A stretch of 64,000 nt of DNA, from NCBI RefSeq assembly GCF_018143015.1, contig NC_054746.1:32453129-32517128 (forward strand), read 5' to 3'. Source of the DNA: Lytechinus variegatus. Taxonomy: Eukaryota > Echinodermata > Echinoidea > Temnopleuroida > Toxopneustidae. This document shows positions 1 to 27,900 of this stretch, piece after piece (the first letter of the stretch is position 1; each line of letters opens with the position of its first letter). The translations under genes and the position numbers were made by a program. The notes beneath the pieces were generated by a model. It searched no databases, was not told the origin of the DNA, and saw only the letters and a program-made list of their open reading frames with translations.

Positions 1-523
1 GAGCCGAGCCCACCCCATCCACCTTACACGTCCCCTCTCATCCAGCTCCCTGGCAAAACAAGGTACACCATATTACCCCCAAGAAATTATTCAGTACAAT
101 AACATGTTTTTTTGTTGTGCAATTATCAAAAATATTTTCACAGTATCATTTGAATTTCAATTAAAGAAACTCATCCTAATTTAATCTTCATCTTTATTTA
201 TCTTCAACAAAGCATATTACAAAATCCTAACATAATTAGTTTATATTTAATAGCACAACTGAAAATTAACAAATCAACAAGGTAGGAAAACAAACATTAT
301 GATTTTGCTTATTTTAATGACAGCAATGTGTTATACACGTCTTAAGGGTGTATACTCTTATTCATAGTCCAGGTAGTAACACATCACTACGTTCCATCAT
401 GTTTTAAACAAATACAAATGGTAAAAAACATGCATACACCTTTAAATGTTGCTTAGGACTTAAAGACAGTACATACAAAAATTATAATATTAGAGATTAG
501 TTATAGAGAAAACAAAAGCTTAC

Positions 524-969
524 CTCCATTCAATACATAGCTCATGATGAGAACCAACAACAAGCTGTGATGTGCCTGAAAAAAATGACAGAGTAAAATA
601 AGGTGGCTTTCAACTTCCGATTCCTAATAAGTGAAAGCTATCAATTAAAAACAATCGATGAAATAGATTTATTTGAAGTCGTGCAATATCTTTAAAAAAG
701 ACATTTATCTTAATTTTATTTTAGGGAGGGGCATTTACAAAGGATATATCTTAGAAAGAGAATCTTCGTACATCATAATACAATCAATAGTGATATTTGA
801 CGATATTTCAACATGAGCGATAATCAATTTTTGTACATATAGTCATTTATTGAACAGTTGAACTCAATTGAAAAACAGCAAGAACAAAATGAATAAAAAA
901 CCCAAAAATTCACAATTTCAAAATAATATGCTTCTGCCAGTAAAGGAAATATTCTTCCAAGCCTACCAT
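524..969 (-). CDS. 5' end of a second fibrinogen-domain gene (gene A, partial)
   Basis: Two exons are visible on the minus strand. The first ends exactly with a start codon (969-967) followed by a GTAGGC donor. The second (575-524, 52 nt) lies between a T-rich tract ending CAG and a GTAAGC donor; it encodes a hydrophobic signal-peptide piece reading AHHSLLLVLIMSYVLNG and ends in phase 1. Both exons, the 391-nt intron between them and the bases before the ATG match the first two exons of gene B on the other strand, including an ATG placed directly on a GTAGG donor. The product is therefore inferred to be a secreted EGF/fibrinogen-like protein. Its remaining exons would lie left of base 1; none was recognised in 1-523. 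It could also be a broken copy, since only the start is visible. Confidence 0.7.
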
Positions 970-1829
970 GTTCGATCTAGTCTGTCGATTAATTTAGATG
1001 ATGATTAGATCGCGCTCCGCTTACCCAATTATCTAAAATGAATGAAAGTGTTTATCGTCAATTTGGTACATTGAGTGAAGCCATAATGCACTGCGCCCTT
1101 TTAATTATGTCTTTTTTTAAGTCGAGGGTCGAGGGAAGAACTCTCTGTAGACAAAGCATTCTATTATTATCAACTTTTATCCTTGACATATTTGAATGAT
1201 CTTTCAAGGACAACAATCGTTCGACGTTCAAGTGCCAGTGCCCGACATACAAAGCACTAATTTGTTGGACATTATCCAAGGTAATTTTATTTTTTGAGTA
1301 TAACAATGCCCTTTTTACGCCATTATTCTCCTTCCTTGTCAATTTATTTTTACTCATCCATTTTATATTCGCATCAATGCCACACCCCTGTTGTTCTGTT
1401 CCACCATGACAGAGGAGATGCGTTATTCCAGTTTGTTACAAATTTATTGCTATAGCAGCCAACTGTCAGAATTATGAATGGTTTTATTTCAGTCAACATA
1501 CATCATCATTAATGTAATGAAAAGTTACCCTGGTGCAAACAAACAATGATGTGAATTACATAAGTAGAGCAGGGATATAAAGAGAAGCCATTACAACTGC
1601 AATGGGGGAGCATCAGGGGCGGATCCAAGAATTAAAAAAAAGGGGGGCACATTTTCCCGATGAATATTTGACTACCAAAAAATAAAAAAAGGTTTTTACC
1701 TAAAATTGGAGATTATTTCGTCCGTGGAAAATTTGAGAAGCAAAAAAAAAGGAAGAAGAAGGTCAAACAAAATGTTCGTATCATCAGCATATAAAATAAA
1801 TGAAAGAATCGAGGAATAATGTATATTAA
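970..1829. other. Region upstream of gene A, no recognised gene
   Basis: This holds the presumed promoter side of gene A. An open 99-codon minus-strand frame (1357-1058) matches no family I recognise and is not called as a gene. A GGGGCGGATCC sequence near 1617 followed by an A/G-rich stretch resembles repeat-edge sequence seen again near 19680-19740. Confidence 0.4.
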
Positions 1830-3660
1830 AAACAGTTAAGGTCCTAGAATAGAATCTTGTGGCACTCCACAGTTAAAGGGATTTTAAGCATCAGCAATAT
1901 AAACGAACTGTTGTCGATACATATATTCCAAGGCCAAGCAGCTCCCCGCCCGTATTCCGTAATTATATAATTTATGAAGGAAAATGTTATGGTCAATAGT
2001 TTCAAATACTTAGATTCATGAAAAAAGTGATTATGAGCGTTTACAACATTATGAAGAAGTGTACTTATTGCATAATTAGTAGAGATATTTTTTTCTAAAG
2101 CCAAATTGGGCTGGCGTAAGAAAGTCATGTAGGCCTGCTGATAAAAAAGAATTCAATCGTTTATACACAATTTTCCCCAAATATATTGGATATACATGGC
2201 AAAAGTGATAGACGACGATAATCAGTAACTTTGGTCGGGTCTTCTTTTTTGTAAAGGAGACAACTTTTGCTATTTTCATAAATCAAGATAACCCCCTTTC
2301 GAGAGTGATAAATTAAAGATATGTTCCAATGGAGGGACAATGCTATATATTGCGTACTTAAAAAGTTTCGTGATTATTTCGTCATATCCTTTTGATTTTT
2401 TTGGTATGTTAAAGCTTTGACTATCTGAAGTATTTCGTGTTGATCTGTTGGAATAAAACACTTTGCATTTGGGTTGGGATCGGAGAGATAGTCCGTAAAA
2501 TGCTTATCATCACTTTTTATTTTTGAAGCCAAGTCAGGATCGATGTTCGTTAAAAAAATTACTTGAGCAATTTCAAATGGTTCAGTAATACTGAATATTG
2601 AATGTCAAGTATTTTAACGTGATTATGTGATTTACTGTTAGTATATCAATTTATTTATAACATTTCACTTTGCATTCAATTTCCCTTTTGCATTTTCTAT
2701 CTCTTTAGAATAATACTTTTTTTTTCGAAGATCGAATTTTACCGGTGAGTGTATTGCGTTACTTCTTTACACTTACAAAAATTCTGTTCAAATCGATAAG
2801 ATTAATGCATGATTTATAAAATTTATTCCTTTTTTTTAGTAGATGTAAGATTCTTCGAGTAATCCAAGGAGTTCTGATATCGTTTGTTTGATGCTTGCTT
2901 TGGACAAGTGGTATATTTTTGTCATAGCAATGAGTGAATTTATCAATAAACAAATTATAAGCTACATTAACACAATTTTCTCCTATAATATCAATCAAGT
3001 TCTCATTGGTTAAATCTTCGATTAAAGCTGATAAAGTACTGCCATTTTCTTTCCTATATATATTTTTTTATTTTTATTCTTATTTACAAAAACTTTATAC
3101 TCTTAAGTAATCAGAGATTAATGGTAAAAACTCCATAATTGTCTTCAATATTAAAAGAGCAGATAAATATGTTATTAATGTTGCTGATGTGGGTGTAATT
3201 CTAGTGGGTATATTGATACAAGGATGAAAAGCATATAGGAAGAAAGTATATTCAGAAATATAATGGCATTGTTATCGATATTATGATTCCTTTCACTCTT
3301 AGTGTGAGCATATAATTTTTCATGTAAACTATCTTATTACTTAATATCAAAGCCATCCATTATATACACTTCTTTATTTTCACGTGAAATATTTCAAGTT
3401 CTTTATCGAGATTATTATCATTTGGGGGCCTGTATAATGTCCCTACTATTATATATTTGCCAAGCTTGTTTTATATTCCTATAAAACATTTTCAATATCA
3501 TTAATGTAGATAGCTGTTCTCACTTTATATTTTAGTTTATATTGATATACATTGCCATACCTCCTCCTCTGCCTCTCTTCCTATCAATATGTATCATGTG
3601 ATATTTCGGTATATTGTATATGTTTGGAGAATGAGAACTCAGCCAAGTTTCAGATATGCC
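1830..3660 (-). mobile_element. Decayed non-LTR retrotransposon (LINE), endonuclease plus reverse transcriptase
   Basis: Minus-strand translation shows pieces of a LINE ORF2 broken by stops and frameshifts. From the 5' side: an AP-endonuclease start with SETWLSSHSPNIYNIPKY and a GRGGG block (about 3655-3540); an endonuclease strand reading IIVGTLYRPPNDNNLDKE (about 3460-3390); a linker reading TPWITRRILHLLKKRNKFYK (about 2880-2810); an RT block with KIVYKRLNSFLS and LTPAQFGFRKK (about 2190-2090); and a GVPQDSILGP motif (about 1880-1840). The order is that of a Jockey/CR1-type element. No YADD catalytic block is seen, so it is 3'-truncated or decayed. It fills the space between the two divergent fibrinogen genes. 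The clade is inference; LINE identity is secure. Confidence 0.85.
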
Positions 3661-5008
3661 AATAACTGAAAATGAAAACGTATTTAGGGAACCTAAGAAT
3701 GCTTCTACTGAGTCAAAATTTGTGTTAATTCTTTTTTATTTAAAGTTTACAAGACTGAAGTTATTGCAATTATCATCATTCTGGACTGTCTGGGTGATGT
3801 TTTTATTATGTGACTCAAAATCTGACATAAATTCCTGGCAAGAAATAATTGTATTTTTTTAAATATAATTCCTGTTATTTATTCGGTCTATTTCATCTGA
3901 ATTAGAATTCATTTAAAAAAGGTATATGTGACATCTGTAGGGACCAAACGTGAGAAAAAGTGTCGGGGGGGGGGTATTGGTGCAATATAAACATATTTTT
4001 AAAAATTCCGATGTTGATAATAACATTTAGTTATAATGCAGTCTCAGATATGTGTGGGTTTTTTTATATGGGGGACTTCGGGTGCTAAAATCTAAAATAT
4101 GCATACAAACATCAAAGTATCTTTCAACGATTCCCTGTTTTCATGCGTAAGCATTCCAACTAAGATAACCTTTTCAGTGTAAAGCTTGCGCACAATTTTT
4201 TTATGTATTTGAACAAACTTTATCAGGATTATGAGTTGACTTCAGTAAATGCATTAAGTGTTGAAGAGATTTGATAGATACTTTATTCAGAGTGTCATCA
4301 GCTTAAAAATGTCTATTGTTATGGGGGGATATGAAATTTATGGCTGTCTGTTATTTTCTCTCAATGTTTTAATGGCTTTGCTGTATGCCCTTGATTTATA
4401 CCTTATTCATAATAATTCATTGTTTACACCATGGTAACTTTTAATTAATATTGTATGTTGATGGAATTAAATTGCTAATAGTAGTGAAGGTTGGATGTAC
4501 TGTACAAAAAGGGGGCAATGTATATTAACATACTGGCATAACACGGGGCGATTGGCAAGGTAATTATCTACATTTGCCACTCTCCACCCCAGTGTAGTAG
4601 TAAATGGGTACACGGTAGAAAGAATTTTTTCGAATGCTTGAGCGTCATGGCAGCCATGCAATTAAGAGCCGGGGTTATGATATTATCATCTTTTTAAGCA
4701 GGGCCCGCTGGGAGAACAATTTTCGAAACTGAAGTTGAAGTGGCTACCCTTGGAAATATGAGGATATTATCATCACTGTTGTTTTTGTCTTTGAAAAATC
4801 ATTCATAATGAATTATAATAACCTGCTGTATTCATGCCATGCTTTTCTATCGACTGTATAGCCATCAAAAACATTATAGGGCGCATGGGCACGGCACTAT
4901 ATGCTTCTAACCTTAATATCCTTAACAAAATTAAAATCAACGATACGCACTGTTTGTGAGTTAATCATTACTTCTAATTAAGTCGACGACATCCAAGCAT
5001 CTATCAAA
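3661..5008. other. Region upstream of gene B, no recognised gene
   Basis: AT-rich sequence with homopolymer runs. The last 30 or so bases before the ATG at 5009 resemble the sequence before gene A's ATG and are probably 5' UTR. No clear TATA box was assigned. Confidence 0.4.
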
Positions 5009-18401
<13,393 letters not shown>

Positions 18402-18539
18402 CAATGTACGATATTCAGGTGAAATTCAAATATTATCTGAGGCTTTTATTGTCTTGATTTTCGCGATGTTTTGATTTAATTCTGTAAAAAGGTCAGGTGT
18501 TAAATAAGCAACTCATTATACCACCGAGAGTGTAAAGTG

Positions 18540-18690
18540 AACACCAAACATCTACTGTCAGTGTGGAACCGACACCACATAGTGTCAATATCATCAACTG
18601 CAGTGAAATTATCCTTCAGAAGTGTTCTTCTTATAATCACATAGCAATTTTAACACCCGTCGGTAAGGTATTCTATATTGACAATGTACA
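18540..18690. repeat. Dispersed repeat, copy 1 (direct copy near 20390)
   Basis: A segment with TGTCAGTGTGGAACCGACACC, CAGTGAAATTA, AGAAGTGTTCTT, GTCGGT and a TATTGACA tail recurs in the same order and orientation at 20385-20510. It lies just after gene B's stop codon, probably in its 3' flank. Confidence 0.75.
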
Positions 18691-19047
18691 TGTATTGTGT
18701 AAGGTTTACCCTCTGTTGTACTAATCTATCAGGAATCTTGTTTAAACGATTTGCTAATTGAAACTTTTCGTTCAACCGGCTTGACCCTAAATGTAATAAA
18801 GGATGTAAAATAGCTAAAGATGAACTCGATCATGATCATTCGTGGTAAGATAATATCGCATAAAAACAAATTTCTCATAACTGTGAAACCAAAGGTGTGC
18901 TACACAACAAATAGAACTATCACGGAATGTGATTAATACCCCCGCCCTACACCGTTACCATGTCAACATTTTCCAACACATGGGAACAAAATGTCTTGCC
19001 CATTTGTTTGAATCTCAAGATTTTTACCTTTTTAAACTTTTGACATA

Positions 19048-19160
19048 ATAGGGCGTCCCACAAAAAACGAAACCGAGATTAAGCGATAATTTTTCATAAC
19101 TTATTCACAAATACAATAGACAAATGATCTACCGTATTTCAAAGAAGCTTTACAACACAT
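19048..19160. repeat. Fragment of the mariner-like MITE found intact at 30712
   Basis: Reads GGGCGTCCCACAAAAAACGAAACCGAGATTAAGCG with CATAACTTATTCACAAATAC, matching the ends of the 30712-31528 element. No second end was found. Confidence 0.65.
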
Positions 19161-19194
19161 AAATAGAGTGTCCGACTTATATGTGTAAATCTCT

Positions 19195-19740
19195 AATTTT
19201 TCCGCTCGCGCTTTGCATCAAATTGTTTGGTTATATATTATCCTTTTCACATTTACAAAAGTGCTGAAAATTTCCATTCTTCAAGTAGAAATGTCAACAT
19301 TTTTAGCTCGCACTTCGCGCTCACATTATTTGGTAGTTGAAATATGTTATGTCTTCAAAGCTAAGTGCAAGCAGCCATCAAAACATCCTTTTTTGATCAG
19401 ATCAAAACGTAGGCCTATATATTTTTTTTTGCGCTCGCAGTAATTATTTAGGTAGATTCACATCTCGTTTAAAATCACAAACATTGCCCAGAATGTTTAA
19501 ATTATTGGACAAAATGAGTGAAAAAATAGCTCGCGCTTCGCGCTCACATTATTTAAATTAGGCTTATTACATTATTGTATATATATGGTGGTTTATAAGG
19601 CAAAAGCTTAAAAGTAACTATCATAGGACTACCCCTTCAGAGATACAAACAAAATCAACTTCCAGAGGCCGATCGGGAAAAATGTGGCTGAAAAAAATCC
19701 GCCCCCCCCCCCCCTATAGGCGAAGGCTTGATCCGCTCCT
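19195..19740. repeat. Degenerate repeats with GCTCGCGCTTCGCGCTCACATTATTT cores
   Basis: Related cores occur near 19203, 19305 and 19527, each followed by a diverged tail. The block ends in a poly-C run and GGCGAAGGCTTGATCCGCTCC near 19740. No coding content. Confidence 0.6.
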
Positions 19741-20384
19741 GCTTTAATGATGCATAGCAGCGGGTATAACCTTTGAAATATATACGCTAAACGTCATGGT
19801 CAAAATCCTGTTAGGTTTAGATGGAGCGCGGGGGCGGAGCGGCCGCGCGAGACATTTTGCATTTTTAATGCAAAATTTTTCAAATTTAAGCACGTTGACT
19901 ACGTTATATTATTTCGATTTCTGAATGATGTATTTTTTTTATTATAAATGACCATAAACAGATAAATAGGGGAGAGGGGGAAATTGGATATTGTGTCCCC
20001 CGCCATTCCAAAAAGTGTGAGGGACGTGTCCCCCTATGCTCCCTGGGATTTCCGCCCATGCTTATCATGATCATACTCGTCATTATTATGATTCATCAGA
20101 AATTATTATGTTCGACCGTAAATTATTGGGGTGATAACATACGCCATCGCCTTTTCTGAAATGGAGGAGGATATAAATTATATCCCCAGCTCTGATTGCT
20201 GATAGGTACACATGAATGAGTCCCTTATTTATGGAATTATGATAACCCCCACTTTAATTATTATTATTGTTAACTTGTCATAAGATTCCTCACTTTTGAA
20301 TATGATGTTAAATTATTGTGGTGGTGGGGGGTGATAACACAGGTCACAGGATATATCCCCCCCCCCGATCGACACCTATGAATG

Positions 20385-20510
20385 TCAGTGTTGAACCGGC
20401 ACCGCACAGTGTAAAAATCATCAACAACATGCAGTGAAATTAACCCTTGTATAGAAGTGTTCTTGTCAATAAAGTACCTGTCGGTGAGGTGATCTATTGA
20501 CACTAAATTG
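20385..20510. repeat. Dispersed repeat, copy 2
   Basis: Direct, diverged copy of 18540-18690, sharing TGTCAGTGTTGAACCGGCACC, CATCAACA, GCAGTGAAATTAA, GAAGTGTTCTTGTC and CTGTCGGTGAGGT. Confidence 0.75.
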
Positions 20511-20835
20511 TATATAATTTTTATATTATATCACTGTATCATTGTATAGGGATTTTTATATATTTCTCTGCTTGTTCCTCCCAGAATTCATTTCTATGCA
20601 TGCTTCATGAACGAAATGGGGCAAAGTTCAGTTCCACATGACACACTTTAAAAGGAAATGACAAGGCAAAAAAAAAATCTGTATAATTCCTAAACGAAAT
20701 ACCGGGACGAAATAATAATTTAACAAATTACATAATAATGTGAAAGTATAACAAATTTCTTTTACTTTTCAGAATAGTATTTTTTTTTAATTTTGCCTTT
20801 GACGGATGACACAATGCAGCCTATACATACAAATA

Positions 20836-20958
20836 TCCCGGGCTTGAGAAAATATAGTGGAAATATTTTTGTCCGAGGTTGGTTCGGCAATTAAGTTACA
20901 TTGCCGGACCAACCGAGGATAAAATATTCCCACGACACTTTCGAAAGAAACACCCGGT
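20836..20958. repeat. Small hairpin MITE
   Basis: An inverted repeat with outer CCCGGG.../...CCCGG and inner GGTTGGTTCGGCAAT / ATTGCCGGACCAACC around a short loop. It lies between gene B and DHTKD1. The rest of 20.5-21.9 kb shows nothing recognisable beyond a GGCCGGCCGGCC run near 21690-21712. Confidence 0.75.
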
Positions 20959-21921
20959 ATATTTTTTACATCCCTTCCATAATTGAAGTTTGAATGAAAA
21001 ATATTGGTAATCTACTCCTAATTGGCCCATCTCCATGAGCTGGACAAAGTCTAGATATAATTTAAGCAAAATTGGCTTATCACTCTATGGAGGATCCAAC
21101 ATGATATTCATGTTGCAGTGTTCCATGCATGTAGTATACATATTATTCTGTAATTATTTACTTATGTTCTTTGCCCATAACTTGTAATACACTGATTTAC
21201 TGTTGCTTTTGTTGTTGGAATAGAAACGAAATAAAATATTCATTTATTATCATTTTAATTTGATATCATTTAATTCATGACTTGAATTTGCGAAGCTGTA
21301 TGGAAATTCGGAGAGGATTTACGGTGTGGCTACGATATATTCAGTATTACATGTATACCGTGATGTATGACCGAGATTACTGAATAACTGAATCAGCACG
21401 AATAGTTACAGGAATGCTGTGGGGGGGGTGTAGGCCTCGGGCCTCCGACACACCCACAACACACCCCCATCAGGTCGTGTGATTTTCTTTAATCAAGACT
21501 TGTTTTCTTTTTAAATGAAATACAAATGATGTTTTTTAAAAATACATTGCATTTAATGTAGAAATTCAAACGTATTTTTTCAAAGGATAAAAGATAGTAA
21601 AATAATCCAGCGCTTTTTAGATGAGCCCCACAAAATTGATATCAATTGTCGTTGAAATTAGTTTCTGAAATGAATTGAGCATGTTTCAGTGCCGGCCGGC
21701 CGGCCGGCCATGCATGCGCCCGACGACAATCCGAAACTGATGTGATACGGTACAACTAACGTTAGAGTAAAGTTATCAAGACTTTGGAAAGGAAGGAAGT
21801 GAGGAGCCAAATGAGAAAACCAGGGATTGTTCCTGAATTCATATCTAAATATATCATACATATCATTTTGCCTTATTAATAGTGTTTAATACTGATAAGG
21901 AAAGAAGCTGGAAGGCGGAAC

Positions 21922-24900
21922 ATGTTGCGTTTCTTTCGACATAGTCGAGCCAGGATTCTGTCGCAGCTGGCAACAACACCATCTGGACGACGCTTAGCGG
22001 GGGCAGTTCCCGCCGTACAGCACCAAACATCCCGCTCGTACAATGTTGGTCGCGATGTGTACGGATTTCGACAATCGGCTTGGCAGCCGCTTAATTTGAT
22101 AGGCCTTCAACAACAAGCAGAGGGGGAGAAAATTATTACAGGTAGGACAATAATAGCACAATTCCAAATTCGCTATGCCCAGCCGCAACCAATGCCATGG
22201 CAATGCGCAGCTAATATTAATATCTTGTCAAAAATTAGACAGGAATAACCGTTCTGGGGAATATTAGTTTACTACTATAACTATATAACTTAAGGCATAA
22301 CCTTGTTCATTGAATGAGTGCTGGGGATTTATGTAACAATATCTTTCATTTTACTATCATCCCAATTAGTGAGTGGAGCCAACGTAGTTCAGCAGAACAA
22401 CCAAAATACAGAGACTGAAGCGTTTGACTACTCGAAAATGATAATTTCTATATCAAGTCAATTAGATCTACTACAGTTCATTGTTATTTTTCTTATCAAT
22501 ATCATGATCAATTTACAACTGAAAAAGATGTCATCATTTGCTATCAAGGCTGTGAATCCAAATGTGCAGTGTAGTCTGCGGAGCGCTAAGAAACTTGGTG
22601 TGGTGTGGTATTCGGAAATCCATTTAATCTTGGATGAAATAAAATATTTTATTTTTGTTATCAGTGACATACATGTAAAATACCCTCAAATATCTTTCAA
22701 TTGGTATTCTGAGAACCATGTTATCTGTAAGACACTCTAACTTTTTAAGCAATATCCAATGAGAAATGCTCTTGTAAGTTGTAGCACTCTCATCTCATTT
22801 TGATAACCAATTGATGAAAATCCATTCTGCCAGGACGTATGGCAAAGGAGTTAGATTGCGTCTACTTATTGAATTTAAATTTGGTAGTGCGTAGACCTTT
22901 ACAGAGATTTCTTTTTAAGAAATGACAATACTCTCATCTTTTGGAGGGATGTCATTATTGAGTCATTACAAGACAAGCATCATTTTGTCATTTCAAAGAC
23001 AATATTGGTCAAGAAAAGCCTTATGAGATGGGCTAATTCTACAGGAATAATGTTAAGGTACTTTTGCTCTTGATGATTATATTATTTTTCTTCATTTTCA
23101 ATTCAACACTTAGAGCTAAAAGACTTAGAAATATTGCTGAAATGAACATCGCAGAGATGAAATAAACCCCACGCTATATTAATATCTTAAAGGTTTTATA
23201 TTTCTTCAAATTAACATGGACGCAAGCATAATTATCATAATAGTTAGAAACGTGATGAATATGTCTACACGGGCTTTGCTCTGTTTGGTTTTGCAAGATA
23301 AGTATTTAGCGCAGGTTAAATTTAAAATTCTACCTGAGAGATAAAATGTCTGTCAGAATACAAATTTCATTTTTAACCTCAAAATACCACCCCTGAAAAC
23401 TAACCGATCACTTGACCACGAACAACAAATTCTTTGTACTTCCTATGCTATGCTGAGATTATCCCTAGCCTGTCTGCATCACTCTTAAGTCTGTTTTTAT
23501 ATCATAGGTAGGATTCCTGTATATTTAGGCGGTTTCAAACCGCCTCGATCACAAGAACCCCCGTTAAATTACGAGAACTTTTTAAGGCTAAAAAATACCC
23601 GTTAATTATTCCTGCATTCACACCGCCCCGAAACACATCCTTCGGGATAAGTTCCCGAAGTTACGAGCATGCGCAGTATGGTCTGATAAGCAGGCAAGGC
23701 GGGAGATTCAAAATCACTAGCCCAGCAGCCACCCACGCCGCCGCGCCCAACGACACGCTGGGCTAAAAGTTCCCGTAATTTGCTTTCACATCGCCAAAAT
23801 ACCTGCGACCTTGGAAAAATCCCCACGAAAGTTCTCGTAATTTCGCCAAGTACCTACTATTTAGCGGGTATTTTCTTTCGGGGATATTACGCGTAGTTTG
23901 CTTTCACATTACCAAAATACCTGGTATTTTCTGATCGGGGTAAATTTCCCGATCAGAGAATACCTGGAACTGGCGAACTTCGAGGCGGTCTGAAACCACC
24001 TATTGACAAGTACTAGGTATCCTTGTTGATATCTAATATGTACCAGTGAAAAATTAGTATGTTAGGTCTTGGCCTTGGCTTTGGCCCAGATGTAATTTCT
24101 GATCTGGGAGATTCATAGAATTATGTTATTCTTGCATGTCTAATGGGGGGGGGGGTTACAGATCAAGTGAACTTTTCCCAAACCAAACTAATCTCCACTC
24201 ATTCCTGGCAGTCTAGAGGAGGGGGGGGGGGGGAATTTGTTCCTTGTCTCTCTCTCTCATGAATCCTATTTTGATAGCAGGTAGCGCAAGATTTAGCAAG
24301 TATCATTCAGACTCAGTATTATTTTTCTTTTTCTAAATTTGATTTCAAGCCAAGATTATTATTGTCTTGAAGTTCCTAGATAGATTTCAGGAAACTTTGA
24401 CTTGCGACTTAAATATTGCGGGGTTTGAGCAGGCCCTCATAAAACAGTTAATACTAAACTGCCCTTTCAAAAATTTTCAGTTAAGATTAATGTGATTTTC
24501 CAGATTGTCTTAATTTTCTTTTCAGACAAAGCTGTAATACAGAATAGGATTGAGAATGCCAATCTGCTCCGACTTGTAACAGCCTACAGGGAACATGGAC
24601 ACAAAAGGGCAACGCTGGATCCTTTGGGGCTGTTGCAACTCCAGTGCGTATTACAGACACTACAATGATTTTACAACAAAGTTAACAGAAGACAGACTTT
24701 CTTTGAATATAAATTTATAAATATTTATTTTTTGAAAGATAGTGGGGTTGGAATGGCATCGGATGATATTCATATCAGATCCCTAAATACATGTATGGAA
24801 CAGAAGTTATCTGAGCAGGACCCTACTAACGCTTCTTTTGTGGTCAGGGTTTGACATAGTCTATGATCAGTGATGGTACACTTTTTATGTACAACACAAA

Positions 24901-27900
24901 CTACTTTTAAAAATATAATTGTCAGATTAAATACTTTTTGTTATCTTTTGTGCATCGTCCATTTCACTTGAAATTTGTAATGAAGCATACTTGCAGTTCG
25001 GTATGGCTACACATCAATACATGTAGTAACAAAATATCCTGAAATTGATATGTTGACGATATTGGGTCCATGCTATTGACCCCGCTATTAACTCTCATTG
25101 ATATTGTTAATAATTCAGTTTTTAATATGTTCCAGACAACAATTTGTCCTAAATGCTGTCCAATGCAGACATTATCCCTATTGCTCCAAGCCAATTCACT
25201 AGGGTCACGGATAATTGGTCCTACAAAGTGTTGTCCCCAACCAATATTTATTTCCATCCTGTCCACATCTGTATTTTTTAGTGTTCTCTGAAAAAATGGT
25301 AATATTTGATTATGAATATTACTTGGCATTGCATGATGATTATTACATGTAAGTTGGTACATACATGTATCACCTTATTGTGGTTATTATAACTGGTGTC
25401 AAATGAATATCCAGTAATGTTCGATGATAGTAAAGTTATCAATGATCATTGTGTCAGTTGCATTGCAGCACCATGATATACAATGTAGTAGTTAATTTTG
25501 ATTTCGATTATCATGTTTGTGAATTCTAGATCTGTGCCTGAGTTAGATCCTCATCTGTATGGACTCTCACCTCATAACAGTGAACTGTACAACTTGACAG
25601 GTGAATTCATTTTTTTTACAAATTGATAGCATCAATTTTTTATTAAAGGTAAAAGGAATGTAATTCAGCAAGCTCTGAATTCATGAATAGGTCTGTAAAA
25701 CCAAGGTCAGCTACCATCATGTCATAGTAGATCAGAAACCTAAAGTTCTGTGAAATCATGAAATCTAAGCTGAAAATTGACCACACTGGAGATCACCAAA
25801 GTAGACAACCACATGTGGGGCAGTGTATTATAATTGAAAAGACCAGGGCCCCATCTTACAAAGACTTACAATTGACCCAATTAATCATAACTCTATGGAG
25901 ATCCATCAGTGTCATCATTTTTTTCTACAGGAAATTTGCACAATGTCCTTTGTAAACAAAGAGAAGCACAGTGAATTTTCAGGAAAATGATGAATGCATG
26001 AATATACATCATAGTTGGAAAATATTTTGAACAAACGTATTTTAGATGTTGACATTGCTGGCTTTCCATAGTTGCGATTGATCAGATCAATCATAACTCT
26101 TTGTAAGACCGGGCCCAGATATTTGTCAACTTCTCAGCAATGACACATATTCTATCAGAATCATTGGGCTCATATTTTTTTATTGATGCATATAAAGACA
26201 TTGCTGGTCACTTTATTGGATTCTGTGTGAACTCACTTGAGATTGTTACCACAGCTGAAATACATGTATGTGTATTTTGTGTCTAAAAACCATACACCCT
26301 GCGGTAGGATTTATCACTGGCTAGCTTGCAGTACCGGTAGTTAAATCATATTTTTTTCATGTTTATTATACAGTACATTTCAAAATAACAAACAAAGATG
26401 ATAATGATAAGAAAACAGGGTGTTTTAAAGTGCTGTCATACATTTATATGTCAGATTAGATAGTTTTTTTGTTCCACAATGGGAACCTAGTATGAAATAA
26501 AGATGCTAATAACTAAATAAAACATTTACCATTACAAGAAATAGATTCCTGTCAGGCAACCATTTATCTCACATAAATTGAGTGTTAAAAATTAAATCAA
26601 ATTCCATTTCAAAGGACAGTAGGTCCTAATTTACTATCAAAACATTTTCTGCATGGAAAATGATTTCTTTTTAAATCATTTGGTTGAAAATAGAATATCA
26701 AGATCGACTGCTATTTATGTTAAAAAATTTTGATGATGATAAGAAAATTCTTTTCAACTGTTTTGCTTCTTGTCATCAAAGAGTAAATATAAAAAAATAG
26801 AAATAAAAAAAAATAAGAAAGCAACTACTATGATTTATTATTAAAATATTTTTGGTGTGCATGTGTTTCTTTTTGCTTGAAGTGCTTGATTAGTAAATCT
26901 GTTTTCATATATATGTAATTGGTTTTCCCCTTCTCATGTTTTTGTTTTTACATGAAGGTATTGTAAACATTGGAAAAAAGGAAGGAACAATTCAAGAGGT
27001 TATTGAGCATCTACAGAAGGCTTACTGTGGCAGTATTGCTGTTGAATTTGCTCACTTACTGGTATGTAAAATAAGAATTATCAGGCAGTTACATGCTTTT
27101 GATATTAAATGGTAAAGAATGGACATGGAATGTATGTTTGATTATGATATCTGATATCATCTCTTCATTATACAAGTGATGTGATTATAATGCACAACCT
27201 GTGTTCATGAGGGCTCAGATTTCCAACAGGTTTTAGATAACATGTTTCTATCTTGTAAACACTGAAGTCTGAATATTGCATAAGCGGTGTTAATGGTTGC
27301 AGCAATTATTAAAACTATTAGATATATGTCAAATATATGATATCTACATCTTCTAAGGGAATTCCCCCTCAAGGAAAACAGATTTCTATGGTCCAAAGAG
27401 ATAACAATTATCGGCAGAGTCACCTTTAGATTCTGAAGAGCTGGGAAGTATTTTATTAAGGGCCAAGTCAGTGATTTTCAGTTTGCTCTAAGTCAAACAG
27501 ATGCGAATATTCAGTAGCTTATGATAGTGAAAATATGAAAGAAAATCACTGTGTAATACACATTCCTCTGTACACTCAGTGATTTCATTGCAAGTGATGA
27601 TGATATCCACATTCCATTGAAGAGCATAGACACTTTCAAGTGAGTTCATAGGAGTAATAAACATGAAAATTATCGGTGTCTTCACTTTCATTGTAAGAAT
27701 TTGGTGAAGTAACAATTTTTTTCCGATGTGATACTTTCAGACAAGTGAAGAGAGAGAATGGTTTTCCAACGAAGCTGAAGAGAGCCCTCATTGGTTTGTA
27801 TCTAATGCCACCCGGCAGAGGATTGCACAATTGATGGCAGACGCTCAGGTTAGTCTTGTTTCATACATTTGTTTTACAATCGTGAAAAAAAAGAACAAAA

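Noticed and set aside
22318-22740. 140-codon frame starting with a signal-peptide-like stretch in DHTKD1 intron 1
   Set aside because: AT-rich composition, no recognisable domain, and it lies inside an intron with no splice or promoter context; best read as a chance frame.
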